DNA of 64,000 nucleotides from Sporobacter sp038405045 (GTDB taxonomy: Bacteria > Bacillota > Clostridia > Oscillospirales > Oscillospiraceae): positions 186,001 through 250,000 of the forward strand of contig JBBZIV010000003.1 of NCBI GenBank assembly GCA_038405045.1, written 5' to 3'. Position numbers and translations under genes: made by a program. Positions 8,667 through 17,615 of this stretch are shown in pieces. A model generated the notes under the pieces. It was given only the letters and a program-made list of their open reading frames with translations, was not told where the DNA came from and made no database searches. The stretch's first letter is position 1. Every line of letters starts with the position of its first letter.

Positions 8667-9311
8667 TTACTCCGGTTTGGGGGCACCTTTTAGCTTTGAT
8701 TTTAAAAAGGCGATGACAGCCGGGAGAAGCGATACGGCAATGATGGCAAGAATGACGACGGAAAAGTTGTCTTTGACTGCCGGTATATTGCCGAAAAAGT
8801 AACCAAGCAGGGACGAAATGCCGACCCATGCCGCCACGCCGACGAGATTATACGACATAAACCGCCCAAACGTCATCCGCCCGATTCCGGCAACAAACGG
8901 CGTGCATTGCCGCACGAGCGGGATAAACCTTGAAAATATAATGGCTTTTCCGCCATGGCGTTCGTAAAACGCTTTCGCCCTGTCGATATTTTCTCTTTTC
9001 AAAAACCGACCCTTCGCCTGCCAGTATAGTTTCTTGCCGACGGAATGACCAAGGTAATAATTCACACTGTCTCCCAAAATGCCAGCCGCCAAACAAATCA
9101 GGGCGAAACTCCAAATGTCCAGCATGCCGGCCGCCGCGAAAGCGCCCCCGGCAAAGATGAGCGAGTCACCCGGCAGCGGCATAAAGAGGCCAGTCTCACA
9201 GAATAAAATGATAAAAATCAGGATATAGACGAGCACACCGTACCGGATGATGACATCATTTAAAAATGTGTCGATATGAAACAGCAGATCAAATATGGAA
9301 ATATCAGGCAT
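8667..9311 (-). CDS. DedA family membrane protein
   Basis: A 214-residue integral membrane protein with about five hydrophobic segments. The family core is visible: ETGLFMPLPGDSLIFAGGAF near the N-terminus and FSRFIPLVRQCTPFVAGIGR with conserved Arg residues in the middle. DedA/VTT proteins are implicated in lipid-carrier (undecaprenyl phosphate) recycling and membrane homeostasis. It follows the exopolysaccharide operon on the same strand, but an extended -10 promoter at 9351-9359 suggests separate expression. Confidence 0.88.
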   Translation of the reverse strand: MPDISIFDLLFHIDTFLNDVIIRYGVLVYILIFIILFCETGLFMPLPGDSLIFAGGAFAAAGMLDIWSFALICLAAGILGDSVNYYLGHSVGKKLYWQAKGRFLKRENIDRAKAFYERHGGKAIIFSRFIPLVRQCTPFVAGIGRMTFGRFMSYNLVGVAAWVGISSLLGYFFGNIPAVKDNFSVVILAIIAVSLLPAVIAFLKSKLKGAPKPE

Positions 9312-9350
9312 GTATGGCTCCGTTTCGGCAAAAAATGTTCCCTTATGGCC

Positions 9351-9359
9351 AGTATATCA
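9351..9359 (-). promoter_or_regulatory. Extended -10 promoter of the DedA gene
   Basis: TGATATACT on the minus strand, about 40 bp before the ATG; no strong -35 was seen. Confidence 0.45.
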
Positions 9360-9412
9360 TAAGCCACGCAAGCGTAACAGGGGCATTTTGTAAATTTTGT
9401 GTGACACTGGTG

Positions 9413-10846
9413 TCAGGCACTGCGGTGCGGCAGGCTGTTAATTTTTGCTTCAAGCCGTATGCGCGCAACCCGAAGCGGCTTTCTGTAATAATAAATGTGA
9501 CAGAAAAGAACAACGCCTGCTATCCCTGCTGACAGGGCGGTCATCGCGCGACCACCAATACTCATGAAAATGCTCTCGGCAACGATAAGGGCGAAACACG
9601 GCAGATTCAGTTTTAACTCTTTCTCCACAGAAACAAGCCTCATTGTATCGGCCATCCGAATGATTACAACAATGAGATAGCAAAAAACGCCGGACGCCAG
9701 CGGCCCCCAGACACCGATGACATGAACAAGCAGTGCCCCCGCCGCGATATTGACGGCGGCTCCCGCTATTGTCGACACCATAACCATCTTATTGTTTTTA
9801 AATGCATTATATAGTGTGCCGAAATACGTGGAGTAGCAGTTGAGCATCGCCGTCACCATCAAAAGCGGCAGATACGCCATAGCCGCATAAAAATCGCCTT
9901 TGAGCATGAGCCGCGCAAGGATGGGTGTTGCCAAAATAACGGCGGCGCCGAATAAGAGCACAAGCGCTGAATAAACTTTGAAGATATTTGAAAAAAACAG
10001 CCTGCCGTCCGCGCTTTTGTGCTCCCGCGCGCTTGACGCCTGCCACGCCTGTTGAAACGTCCCGGCAGCAAGGTTAATAACGGCGGGCAATTTGCTGGCC
10101 GCGGCGTATAATCCGGCCGTCGCAACACCGCAGGACCACAGAATGATATACCGACCGGACATATTGGTAAGCCACCAGGACATCACGTTAAAAACCATTG
10201 GAAAGCTAAAAGTGAGGATCGTTTTCACCAGCTTCGGATCCCATTTTTCAAACACGATATACCGATGCAGCCCGGACGATATGATGATAAACAGCGTTGA
10301 GACGATATTTGAAATCGTCAGCGACATTAGGTACCCCGCCGCCCCCATCCGGCAATAGATGAGCAAGATAATATTTGCCCCAAAAAGCGCCGCGACGTTT
10401 ACGACGCCGCCGGCCGCAAACCGCCTGACGTGGCCAATCCCACGGACAAATCCAGCCAGAACCATTCTGACCGCGTATGTCACAATGATCAAGTAGGATA
10501 GCCATGTATACGGGCTATGGATAAAGGCCTGCAAGACACCTGTCAGCGCCGTAAAGACAAGAATACCTAAGAATAAAACGCGCAGGCTGTCCGTTAAGAG
10601 CTTGCTATGCTCAATGTCGCGCTCCACGGCGAACCGAAACGTCGCCTCATAAATACAGATTGTCACGACCGGGAGCAGCATTTCCGTCAGGTTGTTGATG
10701 AGCTCCGCCGTGCCGTATGCCGCCGTTGTCAGCGTCACGGTATACAGCGGCAATAGCAGCAGCTGAACAATTTTGACGAGCAGATTGCCAACGGCGAAGA
10801 CAACGGTGTCGGACAACAGTTTGATGTATTTGTTTTCTCTTTTCAA
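9413..10846 (-). CDS. Polysaccharide flippase (Wzx-like, MOP superfamily)
   Basis: A 477-residue membrane protein with about 12-14 hydrophobic segments. The N-terminus (LLSDTVVFAVGNLLVKIVQL) is typical of oligosaccharide flippases that move lipid-linked repeat units across the membrane. The start is TTG, overlapping the stop of the radical SAM gene as TTGA, which suggests translational coupling; the upstream site is weak. It is the last gene of the exopolysaccharide operon. Confidence 0.9.
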   Translation of the reverse strand: MKRENKYIKLLSDTVVFAVGNLLVKIVQLLLLPLYTVTLTTAAYGTAELINNLTEMLLPVVTICIYEATFRFAVERDIEHSKLLTDSLRVLFLGILVFTALTGVLQAFIHSPYTWLSYLIIVTYAVRMVLAGFVRGIGHVRRFAAGGVVNVAALFGANIILLIYCRMGAAGYLMSLTISNIVSTLFIIISSGLHRYIVFEKWDPKLVKTILTFSFPMVFNVMSWWLTNMSGRYIILWSCGVATAGLYAAASKLPAVINLAAGTFQQAWQASSAREHKSADGRLFFSNIFKVYSALVLLFGAAVILATPILARLMLKGDFYAAMAYLPLLMVTAMLNCYSTYFGTLYNAFKNNKMVMVSTIAGAAVNIAAGALLVHVIGVWGPLASGVFCYLIVVIIRMADTMRLVSVEKELKLNLPCFALIVAESIFMSIGGRAMTALSAGIAGVVLFCHIYYYRKPLRVARIRLEAKINSLPHRSA

Positions 10847-12036
10847 CGGCCATCACATTTCTGTACTGTTTTTGTTGAACGCGCTGGTGTCTTCCTTTTT
10901 TCATAGCGGCTTTTGCCGTCAAGCCTAAGATACCGCCGCAGCTTGTTCAATGCCTTTTCAGGGCGCCGTAGGAGCCACCAGACAAGCAAAAACGGACGGG
11001 TCATGGTGTTTAAAGTCTTGCCGCCCCGCGTCAACTGTTTGTTTGACATCATGAGCCTTTGCTGAAAAAAGCTGCGGCAAGTCTCTGAAAACCATTCGCC
11101 GCCATTGTCACAAGCCTTGTTTCGGATATCGGCGTACGTCGGCGCGGCGATTTCCGGAATAGCCCCCATTGTTAGCAGCGCATGGCCGTTGACGCAGTAG
11201 GGCTCGGTGCAGTAATAACCAACCGGAATGAATTTAATCGGCTTTGCCGGATCTTTGAAAATGTTCTGATTAACGGGCTGGCCGTAACATTGGCAGGCAT
11301 CCCCCGTCGACATGTTGACCCACAGCGTCCAGCTTCCGGCATAACAGAATTCCTTCCTTTTGACGTCTAAAAGCGCCATTTTAAAGTCGAACATTGCTGA
11401 GCCAAGCTTAGACCAGGCAGCAACATACTGCTCCCTGCTGTGCGCTGTGAGAAGATACCGCCCCTTATAACCGTCATTTCTGCCCACTGTCGCGTGGCAA
11501 GCGGCCCCCGCGTTTGACCGGCAGAGCCCCATAATCTCATCGAGTTGCGCTTCCTGTTCGTCACAGGGCATCAGTTCCAGCGAAAACGAGCAGGGAGAGG
11601 CTTTGATGGCATCGACGTTGCGCCAGAACTGGTCAAGAATTTGATGGCGCTTGAGCTCGTTATAATGAAAAGAAATCTTAAATTCCAGTCGCGCCAGCAG
11701 CGCTGCATCCATAGCTAGCAGCCGATTAATGACCTTCGTCACCGTGCCGTTCGTTACAATCTCGACGTAATGGCCCTTCAGAAGCAGCGCACGGACGAGG
11801 TCTTCAATACCCGGCTGCAGGAGTGTTTCGCCTTGCCCCGTCAGATTGATGAGGCTCACACCGCCGAGCCGCTCGGCGGACAGGCACCGCGCGATATCAT
11901 CCGGCGGGTAGGCGAGCGGCAATGATCGTGTGTCGTTCCAGATGTCGCGCTGCGTAAAATAACAATACGGACACTGCAAATTGCAGACGTTGATTGGAAT
12001 ATGCCCCAAAATAAGGCGTTTCGGTTTATCCGGCAT
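10843..12036 (-). CDS. Radical SAM protein in the exopolysaccharide operon
   Basis: The 397 residues start with a radical SAM core. CNLQCPYC near residue 18 is the CxxxCxxC cluster motif, GVSLINLTGQGETLLQPG matches the GGE-type SAM-binding strand, and VEIVTNGT follows. Later Cys residues (CYAGSW, CQCYGQ, YCTEPYCVNG) could hold an auxiliary cluster. The C-terminal 80 residues are basic. GAGGAGG precedes the ATG at 12036, which overlaps the upstream gene by 11 bp. Its position between a pyruvyltransferase and the flippase suggests a sugar or lipid-carrier modification, but no substrate can be named. Confidence 0.85.
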   Translation of the reverse strand: MPDKPKRLILGHIPINVCNLQCPYCYFTQRDIWNDTRSLPLAYPPDDIARCLSAERLGGVSLINLTGQGETLLQPGIEDLVRALLLKGHYVEIVTNGTVTKVINRLLAMDAALLARLEFKISFHYNELKRHQILDQFWRNVDAIKASPCSFSLELMPCDEQEAQLDEIMGLCRSNAGAACHATVGRNDGYKGRYLLTAHSREQYVAAWSKLGSAMFDFKMALLDVKRKEFCYAGSWTLWVNMSTGDACQCYGQPVNQNIFKDPAKPIKFIPVGYYCTEPYCVNGHALLTMGAIPEIAAPTYADIRNKACDNGGEWFSETCRSFFQQRLMMSNKQLTRGGKTLNTMTRPFLLVWWLLRRPEKALNKLRRYLRLDGKSRYEKRKTPARSTKTVQKCDGR

Positions 12037-13132
12037 CAGCCGCGACCTCCTCTCGTATCAGACTGGTAAGCGCATTGAATAACGGCAGAAAGTCGGTGTC
12101 TGTACCGCTCCCGTCCGCCTCGGCAAGCGCCTTTTTGACAGCCGCCGGAACGTCGGTGCTTTTTTCAACGAATAAAACGCGGCCTGTTTCACGAAGCCAC
12201 AAATCACAAACGCCGCGCACCTTAGACGTTTTATTATCAAGCGCAACACAGGGCGTCCTAGCCAGAAAAGCAAAAATCATCCCATGCAGTCTATCCGTCA
12301 CAACAAGCCGGGCGCGTGAAAATTCCGTCAACTTTTTCTCAATCATCCGCTGTCGCCGGTGCAGCGGCACAATTGTCTGTATCACGGTGTCGGTCCCGCG
12401 CGCTGAGCAGCCACACGCTTTGGCAGTCTGAGAAAGTGCTTGAAGATCGCCCCGGATTTTTTCCCGGTCTTGCCGCAAACACAAAAGAACAGTGTTTTGT
12501 CGATCGACAATCGGCCCCTCCCGCCTGTACAGAAGGGCGATATCCGGCATAAGCAGGCAGTGCCTTTCCTGAAATCCGAGCGCGTTTGTGGCAAATTCAT
12601 ACGAGCGCCTGTCCCGGACGCAGAGCGTCAAATCGTCGCAGCGCCGATACGTCTCCCGCGCGGCGCGAAGAATCGGCATATACGCTGACATCGCCTCGTC
12701 ATAGTAGACCGTCTGCGGGAAAATGATGATCTTCCGGCGGGCAAACCGGCGCAGGACGGCCTGCATAAAAAGTTCGTCATCCGGCCACAAGTTCCCCATC
12801 CAGCCACCGCCGCTGATAAAAACAATGTCCTGCGGACGGACGCATGGCGACACCTCGTTTGGATACGCCGCGAAAAGCTCTGTCGGAATGTCATAGACGG
12901 GAATATCCGGTGCAAGGCTGCGCAGATACTGCTGTTCCGCCGCCGCAATTAAATGATCGCCCAAATTGTCATGAATCGGCGTTCCGAAAATGAAAAACCG
13001 CCGTACTGCCCCGTCGGCTTTGATGTGCTCGGTGTATGCGCGCGGGTTAAGCCCGGCTAGGTGGAGCTTCAGTCGCCTTAAAAAAGAAGGTGGTAACATT
13101 TTTTTCGCCGCTGCGCGAATGCGCTTGACCAT
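12026..13132 (-). CDS. Polysaccharide pyruvyltransferase family protein
   Basis: The 368-residue protein shows the family layout: FGTPIHDNLGDHLIAAAEQQ near residue 50, FISGGGWMGNLW near 105, and VVTDRLHGMIFAFLARTPCV near 285. Members transfer pyruvate ketals from phosphoenolpyruvate to sugars in cell-surface polymers (CsaB, PssM). The ATG at 13132 has AAAGGAG upstream. The neighbouring glycan genes support a role in decorating the exported polymer. Confidence 0.88.
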   Translation of the reverse strand: MVKRIRAAAKKMLPPSFLRRLKLHLAGLNPRAYTEHIKADGAVRRFFIFGTPIHDNLGDHLIAAAEQQYLRSLAPDIPVYDIPTELFAAYPNEVSPCVRPQDIVFISGGGWMGNLWPDDELFMQAVLRRFARRKIIIFPQTVYYDEAMSAYMPILRAARETYRRCDDLTLCVRDRRSYEFATNALGFQERHCLLMPDIALLYRREGPIVDRQNTVLLCLRQDREKIRGDLQALSQTAKACGCSARGTDTVIQTIVPLHRRQRMIEKKLTEFSRARLVVTDRLHGMIFAFLARTPCVALDNKTSKVRGVCDLWLRETGRVLFVEKSTDVPAAVKKALAEADGSGTDTDFLPLFNALTSLIREEVAADAG

Positions 13133-13143
13133 TGTTTTCTCCT

Positions 13144-14364
13144 TTACTGCACGCGCGCCGGAGGGACTTTGTCCTCAATCCGTGCAAGTATTTCAAATAA
13201 GAGCGACGCGATTGCCGCCATCCCTCTGTCGTTGGGATGCTTCCCGTCGACGAAAAAGTCGCTCCGCGTCACATCCGGCAGCGCCGAGCCGCCGTCAATA
13301 AAATAGATATTCCGGTCGCCTCGTGCCACAGCCGATTCAAACGTTTTCCTGATGATGGCGCTTCTATCAGAAGCTTCCTGACGGGGGACAGACAACCCAC
13401 CTGACAGTCTGGATAACAAAACAATCGGCAGCCCGGGCTGTCGCTTACGAATCATGCGGTAAAACGTCTCATGTGTCCGCATCAGTTCGTCAACGCTGGC
13501 ATTGTGGTCATATTCCATGACGAGGGCTGATATATCGAGCCCGGCCAGCAGGCGGGCGAGAAAGGGCTCGCCGCGCGCCGCGCCGGAAAATCCGAAATTA
13601 TAGACGTCCGTTTCAAGCATGCGTGACAAAAGCGCCGTATACGCCAGTCCAGCCCGGCTGCACGCGCAGCCCTGTGTGATCGACGAGCCATAGACGGCGA
13701 TGGGCTTTTGAGGGTTTTCGCGGCCGGGCGTAAACAGAACAGCGTCACTGTCAAGCCCCACCACGATATGGCCTATTTCAGCGAATAGTGGGAAATAGAC
13801 GTAAATATCTCTTTTTTCACTCGTCTGGAACGCCATGTCAATCCGAATTGCCGCCGGTAACAGCTTTTCCGGCGTAAAACAGCCATACCAGAAAAGCCCC
13901 TCCCCGTTGCCGACATAGACATCCGCACCTGTTGCGCCAGTTGGCGGCATATGCGGAAATTCCATGATGTCCAGTAGCGTCATCCGAATATCAATGTTCT
14001 TTGAATCCGTTGTAAAACGTAAGTATCCACCGGCCGGGCATCGCCCCATTTTTTCAAGGTCTGGTCTGAGCCCCCGGCGCAAAAGGCTTTCCGGCAGCCT
14101 GCCGTAAATCGTGCGGCTCTGCCCGCAAAACGGCAGCCCGCCGATTAAAAAGTGCGCGTCACTGACACTGAGGTACATGACTTCTCCGCGCCGACCGTAT
14201 CGGCTGCCGCGCACCGCTTGACGGACGGTGACATCTTCAGGCACTGCCCTCTTTGTGCCGTTTTCCGCGATTGCTCGAAACTGCTTTGCCTGGCGGCGCT
14301 GCACCGGATGTGCGGCGTTGAGTCTGGCGCTTAATTGAATCAGGCTTTTTTTCAACAAGGTCAT
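13144..14364 (-). CDS. SGNH/GDSL hydrolase (possible polysaccharide O-acyl esterase)
   Basis: The 406-residue protein has a beta-rich N-terminal half (about 1-200) and a C-terminal SGNH domain. AVYGSSITQGC carries the nucleophile Ser, NFGFSG the block II Gly, and DGKHPND the Asp-His pair. There is no obvious signal peptide. Such two-domain SGNH proteins act on acylated carbohydrates. The operon context suggests removal or transfer of acyl groups on the repeat unit, but this is inferred. Confidence 0.82.
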   Translation of the reverse strand: MTLLKKSLIQLSARLNAAHPVQRRQAKQFRAIAENGTKRAVPEDVTVRQAVRGSRYGRRGEVMYLSVSDAHFLIGGLPFCGQSRTIYGRLPESLLRRGLRPDLEKMGRCPAGGYLRFTTDSKNIDIRMTLLDIMEFPHMPPTGATGADVYVGNGEGLFWYGCFTPEKLLPAAIRIDMAFQTSEKRDIYVYFPLFAEIGHIVVGLDSDAVLFTPGRENPQKPIAVYGSSITQGCACSRAGLAYTALLSRMLETDVYNFGFSGAARGEPFLARLLAGLDISALVMEYDHNASVDELMRTHETFYRMIRKRQPGLPIVLLSRLSGGLSVPRQEASDRSAIIRKTFESAVARGDRNIYFIDGGSALPDVTRSDFFVDGKHPNDRGMAAIASLLFEILARIEDKVPPARVQ

Positions 14365-14385
14365 GGTTTCTCTCTCCGAAATACT

Positions 14386-15501
14386 TTATTTCTGCCAAAA
14401 GAATAAGTACGGCACAACGCCGCTCTTTTTTTCAATAAGTTGGACGACGCAAGGGATCAATAGCGTCAGTTGGGCTGTTATATTGAGGATAACTTTATCT
14501 TTTTTAAAACACTGAATAATACTTGGGATCAGACAAATGAAATAAATCGTGAAATATTCCCGCAGCCTCAAAATATTGATGTATTGCGCGGCCGCAAGGC
14601 CGACGGCAACGGAAATTAGACACGGCAGCAGCAGATAACGCAGTTTTTGCCGATCGGCTGCGCTCAGCCCGAATGTGCCGTCCGGGCGCGATTCTATCAG
14701 AAGTCCGACGGCGACAATGACGGCATAGAACACTGTGAGCAGGATATTCCGCCCCTGTCCGGCGTCAAAGACCGACCGGCCGATGGCGTTGTTGACATAG
14801 ACGAGATACCGAGGGAAAAGGCGGCAAAACAAGCCGAGCGCCTCTTCAAATATGACGGAGAAAAAAATCACCAGAATCACCGAGGCGGCAACGAAAATAC
14901 GCAGTGTTTTTTTGCTGACATTATCGGGTGTTGCCAGCAGAAACGGGACGAAGATGAGCGCCGTGTTGTGCACGCCGACGGCTAGGCTTGCAAGGAGAAG
15001 CCCCATCACAAACTTTTTTCGTCTGAGCACGCAGGCTGCCAGTAAGAGCAGCGACAGGGCGACATATTGCCGTGTCCCGTTCATGCTGAAGAAGAAGCAG
15101 TACATCGTGACGTAGCAAAGCGTCGAGACAAAGACATCGTCCGAAAAATTGTAGATAAAAACGGCAACCGAGACGCTGACAATCAAGGCGTTGAGGACGA
15201 TGATTGCGCGGTCATCTGGCCAGATAAAAAAGACAATTTTGTTATACAAATTATAGACCGGGGCCGACGGGACAATATCCCAAAAACGGCTCGTCGCCCC
15301 GATCTTATAAAAGATTCGGCTGTACGTCTCCGTGTCCGTTCCGACAGATGACGCCCGCAGCGCCATCAAGAGGCCAAGCAAGAAGAACGCGCCTGCCAGA
15401 AACAGTTTTTTGCGCCTTTCGGGTCCGGCCTCACTTTTGATATACAAGCTGAAAAACGCGAGTGCGAAAATGAGGCCGACAACGACGAAATAAATTGCCA
15501 T
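14386..15501 (-). CDS. EpsG-family membrane protein (probable polysaccharide polymerase)
   Basis: A polytopic protein of about 371 residues with some ten hydrophobic segments. The segment LMALRASSVGTDTETYSRIF, followed by a Tyr-rich stretch and MNGTRQYVALSLLLLAACVL, is characteristic of EpsG/Wzy-like proteins. The ATG at 15501 is preferred because AAAGGA lies 9 bp upstream; in-frame starts at 15510 and 15567 are less well placed. It would join flipped repeat units outside the membrane. Confidence 0.8.
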   Translation of the reverse strand: MAIYFVVVGLIFALAFFSLYIKSEAGPERRKKLFLAGAFFLLGLLMALRASSVGTDTETYSRIFYKIGATSRFWDIVPSAPVYNLYNKIVFFIWPDDRAIIVLNALIVSVSVAVFIYNFSDDVFVSTLCYVTMYCFFFSMNGTRQYVALSLLLLAACVLRRKKFVMGLLLASLAVGVHNTALIFVPFLLATPDNVSKKTLRIFVAASVILVIFFSVIFEEALGLFCRLFPRYLVYVNNAIGRSVFDAGQGRNILLTVFYAVIVAVGLLIESRPDGTFGLSAADRQKLRYLLLPCLISVAVGLAAAQYINILRLREYFTIYFICLIPSIIQCFKKDKVILNITAQLTLLIPCVVQLIEKKSGVVPYLFFWQK

Positions 15502-15523
15502 AGACGCCATTCCTTTTCTGTAT

Positions 15524-16513
15524 TTACCGGAGCAGGCTGAAAACGGCCCGGCACAGCCCCGTGCCAAAGTAGGATATCAGTGCGGCGGCACGCGCTTTTT
15601 GGCGCGCCGCGCGGTCATACAAAACTTTGGCGCGGAGACGTTTAATCTCCTGCCAAAGCGCGTCATGCAGATCGGGAAACGATGATGGGGGGATTTTCAG
15701 AAAGAGCTGAAAAGTCATGCTCAAGCTCCGGCAGTCCATCGCGCGGGAAAGGGCGGGGTATTTCTCCAAAATCGCCCGCCGCATCGTCTGAAGAGATGTG
15801 ATCGCTACCATCTCGCGCCTGTCAAACGCACTGTGCCGTATGCTCCCCCGGCGCTGCCGGTATAGATAAAGGCTCGCATTCGTATAGGCAACCGTATCGC
15901 ACTTGAGCAGGAGCTTATACGTTGTGGACAAATCCTCGTAGACTTCGCCGACGGGATAGCGAATATCGGAAAAAAGTGCTGTTAAGTAGAGTTTATACGG
16001 TGCGGAAACGTCGAATTTCTGATACAGCATTTGTTCCAGCGCCGTCTCTGTCTGAAAGACGGCATCATACGCCAACTTCCTGTCGGGCGGTATGGCATCC
16101 GTCTCATCAAACGTTGTCATCCCGCAGACAGCGAGCTTAGTTTCATACCGGCAGATGAGACGATACAGCGTTTCCACGTACTGCGGCCGGATAAGGTCGT
16201 CACTGTCGACAAACGTCACATATTCCCCTGTCATTTTATCGAGCGCCGCGTTGCGTGCGGCCGACAGGCCGCCGTTTTGCTGATGAATCACTTTGACGCG
16301 CCGGTCGCGCCGCGCGAAATCGTCACAGAGCGCCCCGCAGGCGTCCGGGGATCCGTCGTCAATGAGCCAGATTTCAAGATTTTGATAACTCTGACACAAG
16401 ACGCTTTCGACGCACGCGGTGAGATACGCATCAACCTTATAGACGGGGATAATCACGGATATGAGCGGCCCTATGGCCTCATTTAAATGAGTAGGATATT
16501 TTTCCAACATCAT
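15524..16513 (-). CDS. Glycosyltransferase family 2
   Basis: The 329-residue GT-A fold protein has PLISVIIPVYKVDAYLTACV at the N-terminus, LIDDGSPD, and the metal-binding FVDSDD motif near residue 110. It would add a sugar from a nucleotide donor to the lipid-linked repeat unit. The ATG at 16513 sits 8 bp after GAGGAG; a TTG at 16519 is too close to that site. It overlaps the end of the upstream glycosyltransferase gene by 35 bp. Sugar specificity is unknown. Confidence 0.9.
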   Translation of the reverse strand: MMLEKYPTHLNEAIGPLISVIIPVYKVDAYLTACVESVLCQSYQNLEIWLIDDGSPDACGALCDDFARRDRRVKVIHQQNGGLSAARNAALDKMTGEYVTFVDSDDLIRPQYVETLYRLICRYETKLAVCGMTTFDETDAIPPDRKLAYDAVFQTETALEQMLYQKFDVSAPYKLYLTALFSDIRYPVGEVYEDLSTTYKLLLKCDTVAYTNASLYLYRQRRGSIRHSAFDRREMVAITSLQTMRRAILEKYPALSRAMDCRSLSMTFQLFLKIPPSSFPDLHDALWQEIKRLRAKVLYDRAARQKARAAALISYFGTGLCRAVFSLLR

Positions 16514-17615
16514 CGGCAAGTCTCCTCTGCCGCTGCACAGCTTCCCACGGATTTTGATACAGTGCGCTCAGCCTTGAATTTTTCATTTCGGTGTTATACT
16601 CCCGAACGACATCGTCGTGCGCGTTTTCAACGAGGCGTCCCCAGTCAACACCGCCAGATAAAACTTTAGAAAGCGCCTTTTCCATATCATCGTCGGAATA
16701 ACACAGAAAGCCGTTGACGCCGTTACTGATAACGTCCCTATTGCCCTCGGCGTCCATGGCGATGCAGATTTTTCTGAGATATAGGCACTCCAACAGTGCC
16801 AGTGAGAGCGACTCCCACAGCGTCGTAAAGAGGAAAATATCGCATCCGAGCGCGTAGGCAACTGCCTCCTCCCGGCTGACCCATCCCGTCACTTTGATAT
16901 TGGGACTTGTCAGAAGCGCCCGCGCTTCGCCGTCTCCAATCCACAAAAACGGGATTTCCGGGAAGCGCTGCGCCAAGCGGTTAAACTGCGCGGGATTTTT
17001 CTGTGCGCAGATCCTGCCCATCATAAACACCGTCGGCACAATACCAGACGGCGTCACATGGAGCTTTTGAACGGTCTCCTCCAATTCACAGATATCAATG
17101 CCGTTATTAATACAGACGCTTTTTGACGTGACCGTTTTACTCTCGTCGTATTCGCTCATACAGTCACAAACGGTAATGCACGGCCGCTTCCCAGCGATTT
17201 TTTCAAGCCATAAGTAAAGTTTCCGTTCAAACCGCGTTGCGTTTTGCATTACAAATCCATAGGCATGCGGCGAATAGAAAAGCGGTATATCATCGCCGTT
17301 AACAGCCAGCCTTCCCCAGAATCCGGCGAAGGACGAATGCAAGTGAATCACGTCCGGTTGCAGCTTATGGGCGATTTCCCGAACGGCATCAATCGCTTTG
17401 AAGTTTTTCAGCGGGTTCATCGACCGGCCGCAGCCCGTCATTTCAACAAAACGGACGCGCCGGTCAAATTGGCCCATAAACCCGCTCGGTGTTTTTTCAA
17501 TCATGCAAAACGCGACGGTGACCTCGTACCTTTCCGCCTGCCAGTTGGCGCAGTCCCTGACGTAGTTAAAAACACCGCCGCCGAATGCTTCAACGATATG
17601 CAATACTTTTTTCAT
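16479..17615 (-). CDS. Glycosyltransferase family 4
   Basis: The 378-residue GT-B protein begins KVLHIVEAFGGGVFNYVRDC. VIHLHSSFAGFWGR and SPHAYGFV lie in the N-terminal domain, and the C-terminal domain has MMGRICAQKNPAQF, IGDGEA and the acidic motif LFTTLWESLSLALLE. It transfers a sugar in repeat-unit assembly. It overlaps glf by 26 bp at its 5' end, in a run of overlapping genes that points to one co-translated unit. Confidence 0.9.
   Translation of the reverse strand: MKKVLHIVEAFGGGVFNYVRDCANWQAERYEVTVAFCMIEKTPSGFMGQFDRRVRFVEMTGCGRSMNPLKNFKAIDAVREIAHKLQPDVIHLHSSFAGFWGRLAVNGDDIPLFYSPHAYGFVMQNATRFERKLYLWLEKIAGKRPCITVCDCMSEYDESKTVTSKSVCINNGIDICELEETVQKLHVTPSGIVPTVFMMGRICAQKNPAQFNRLAQRFPEIPFLWIGDGEARALLTSPNIKVTGWVSREEAVAYALGCDIFLFTTLWESLSLALLECLYLRKICIAMDAEGNRDVISNGVNGFLCYSDDDMEKALSKVLSGGVDWGRLVENAHDDVVREYNTEMKNSRLSALYQNPWEAVQRQRRLADDVGKISYSFK

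Noticed and set aside
9395..9430. GTGTCAGGCAC-type motif with a short palindrome (TGACACTGGTGTCA) at the end of the flippase gene
   Set aside because: It resembles motifs often near small transposons, but only one short copy is visible and it overlaps the coding end; it may just be a weak terminator.
15501..15567. Longer start for the EpsG-like protein
   Set aside because: The upstream codons overlap the glycosyltransferase end, and the ribosome site AAAGGA fits the ATG at 15501.
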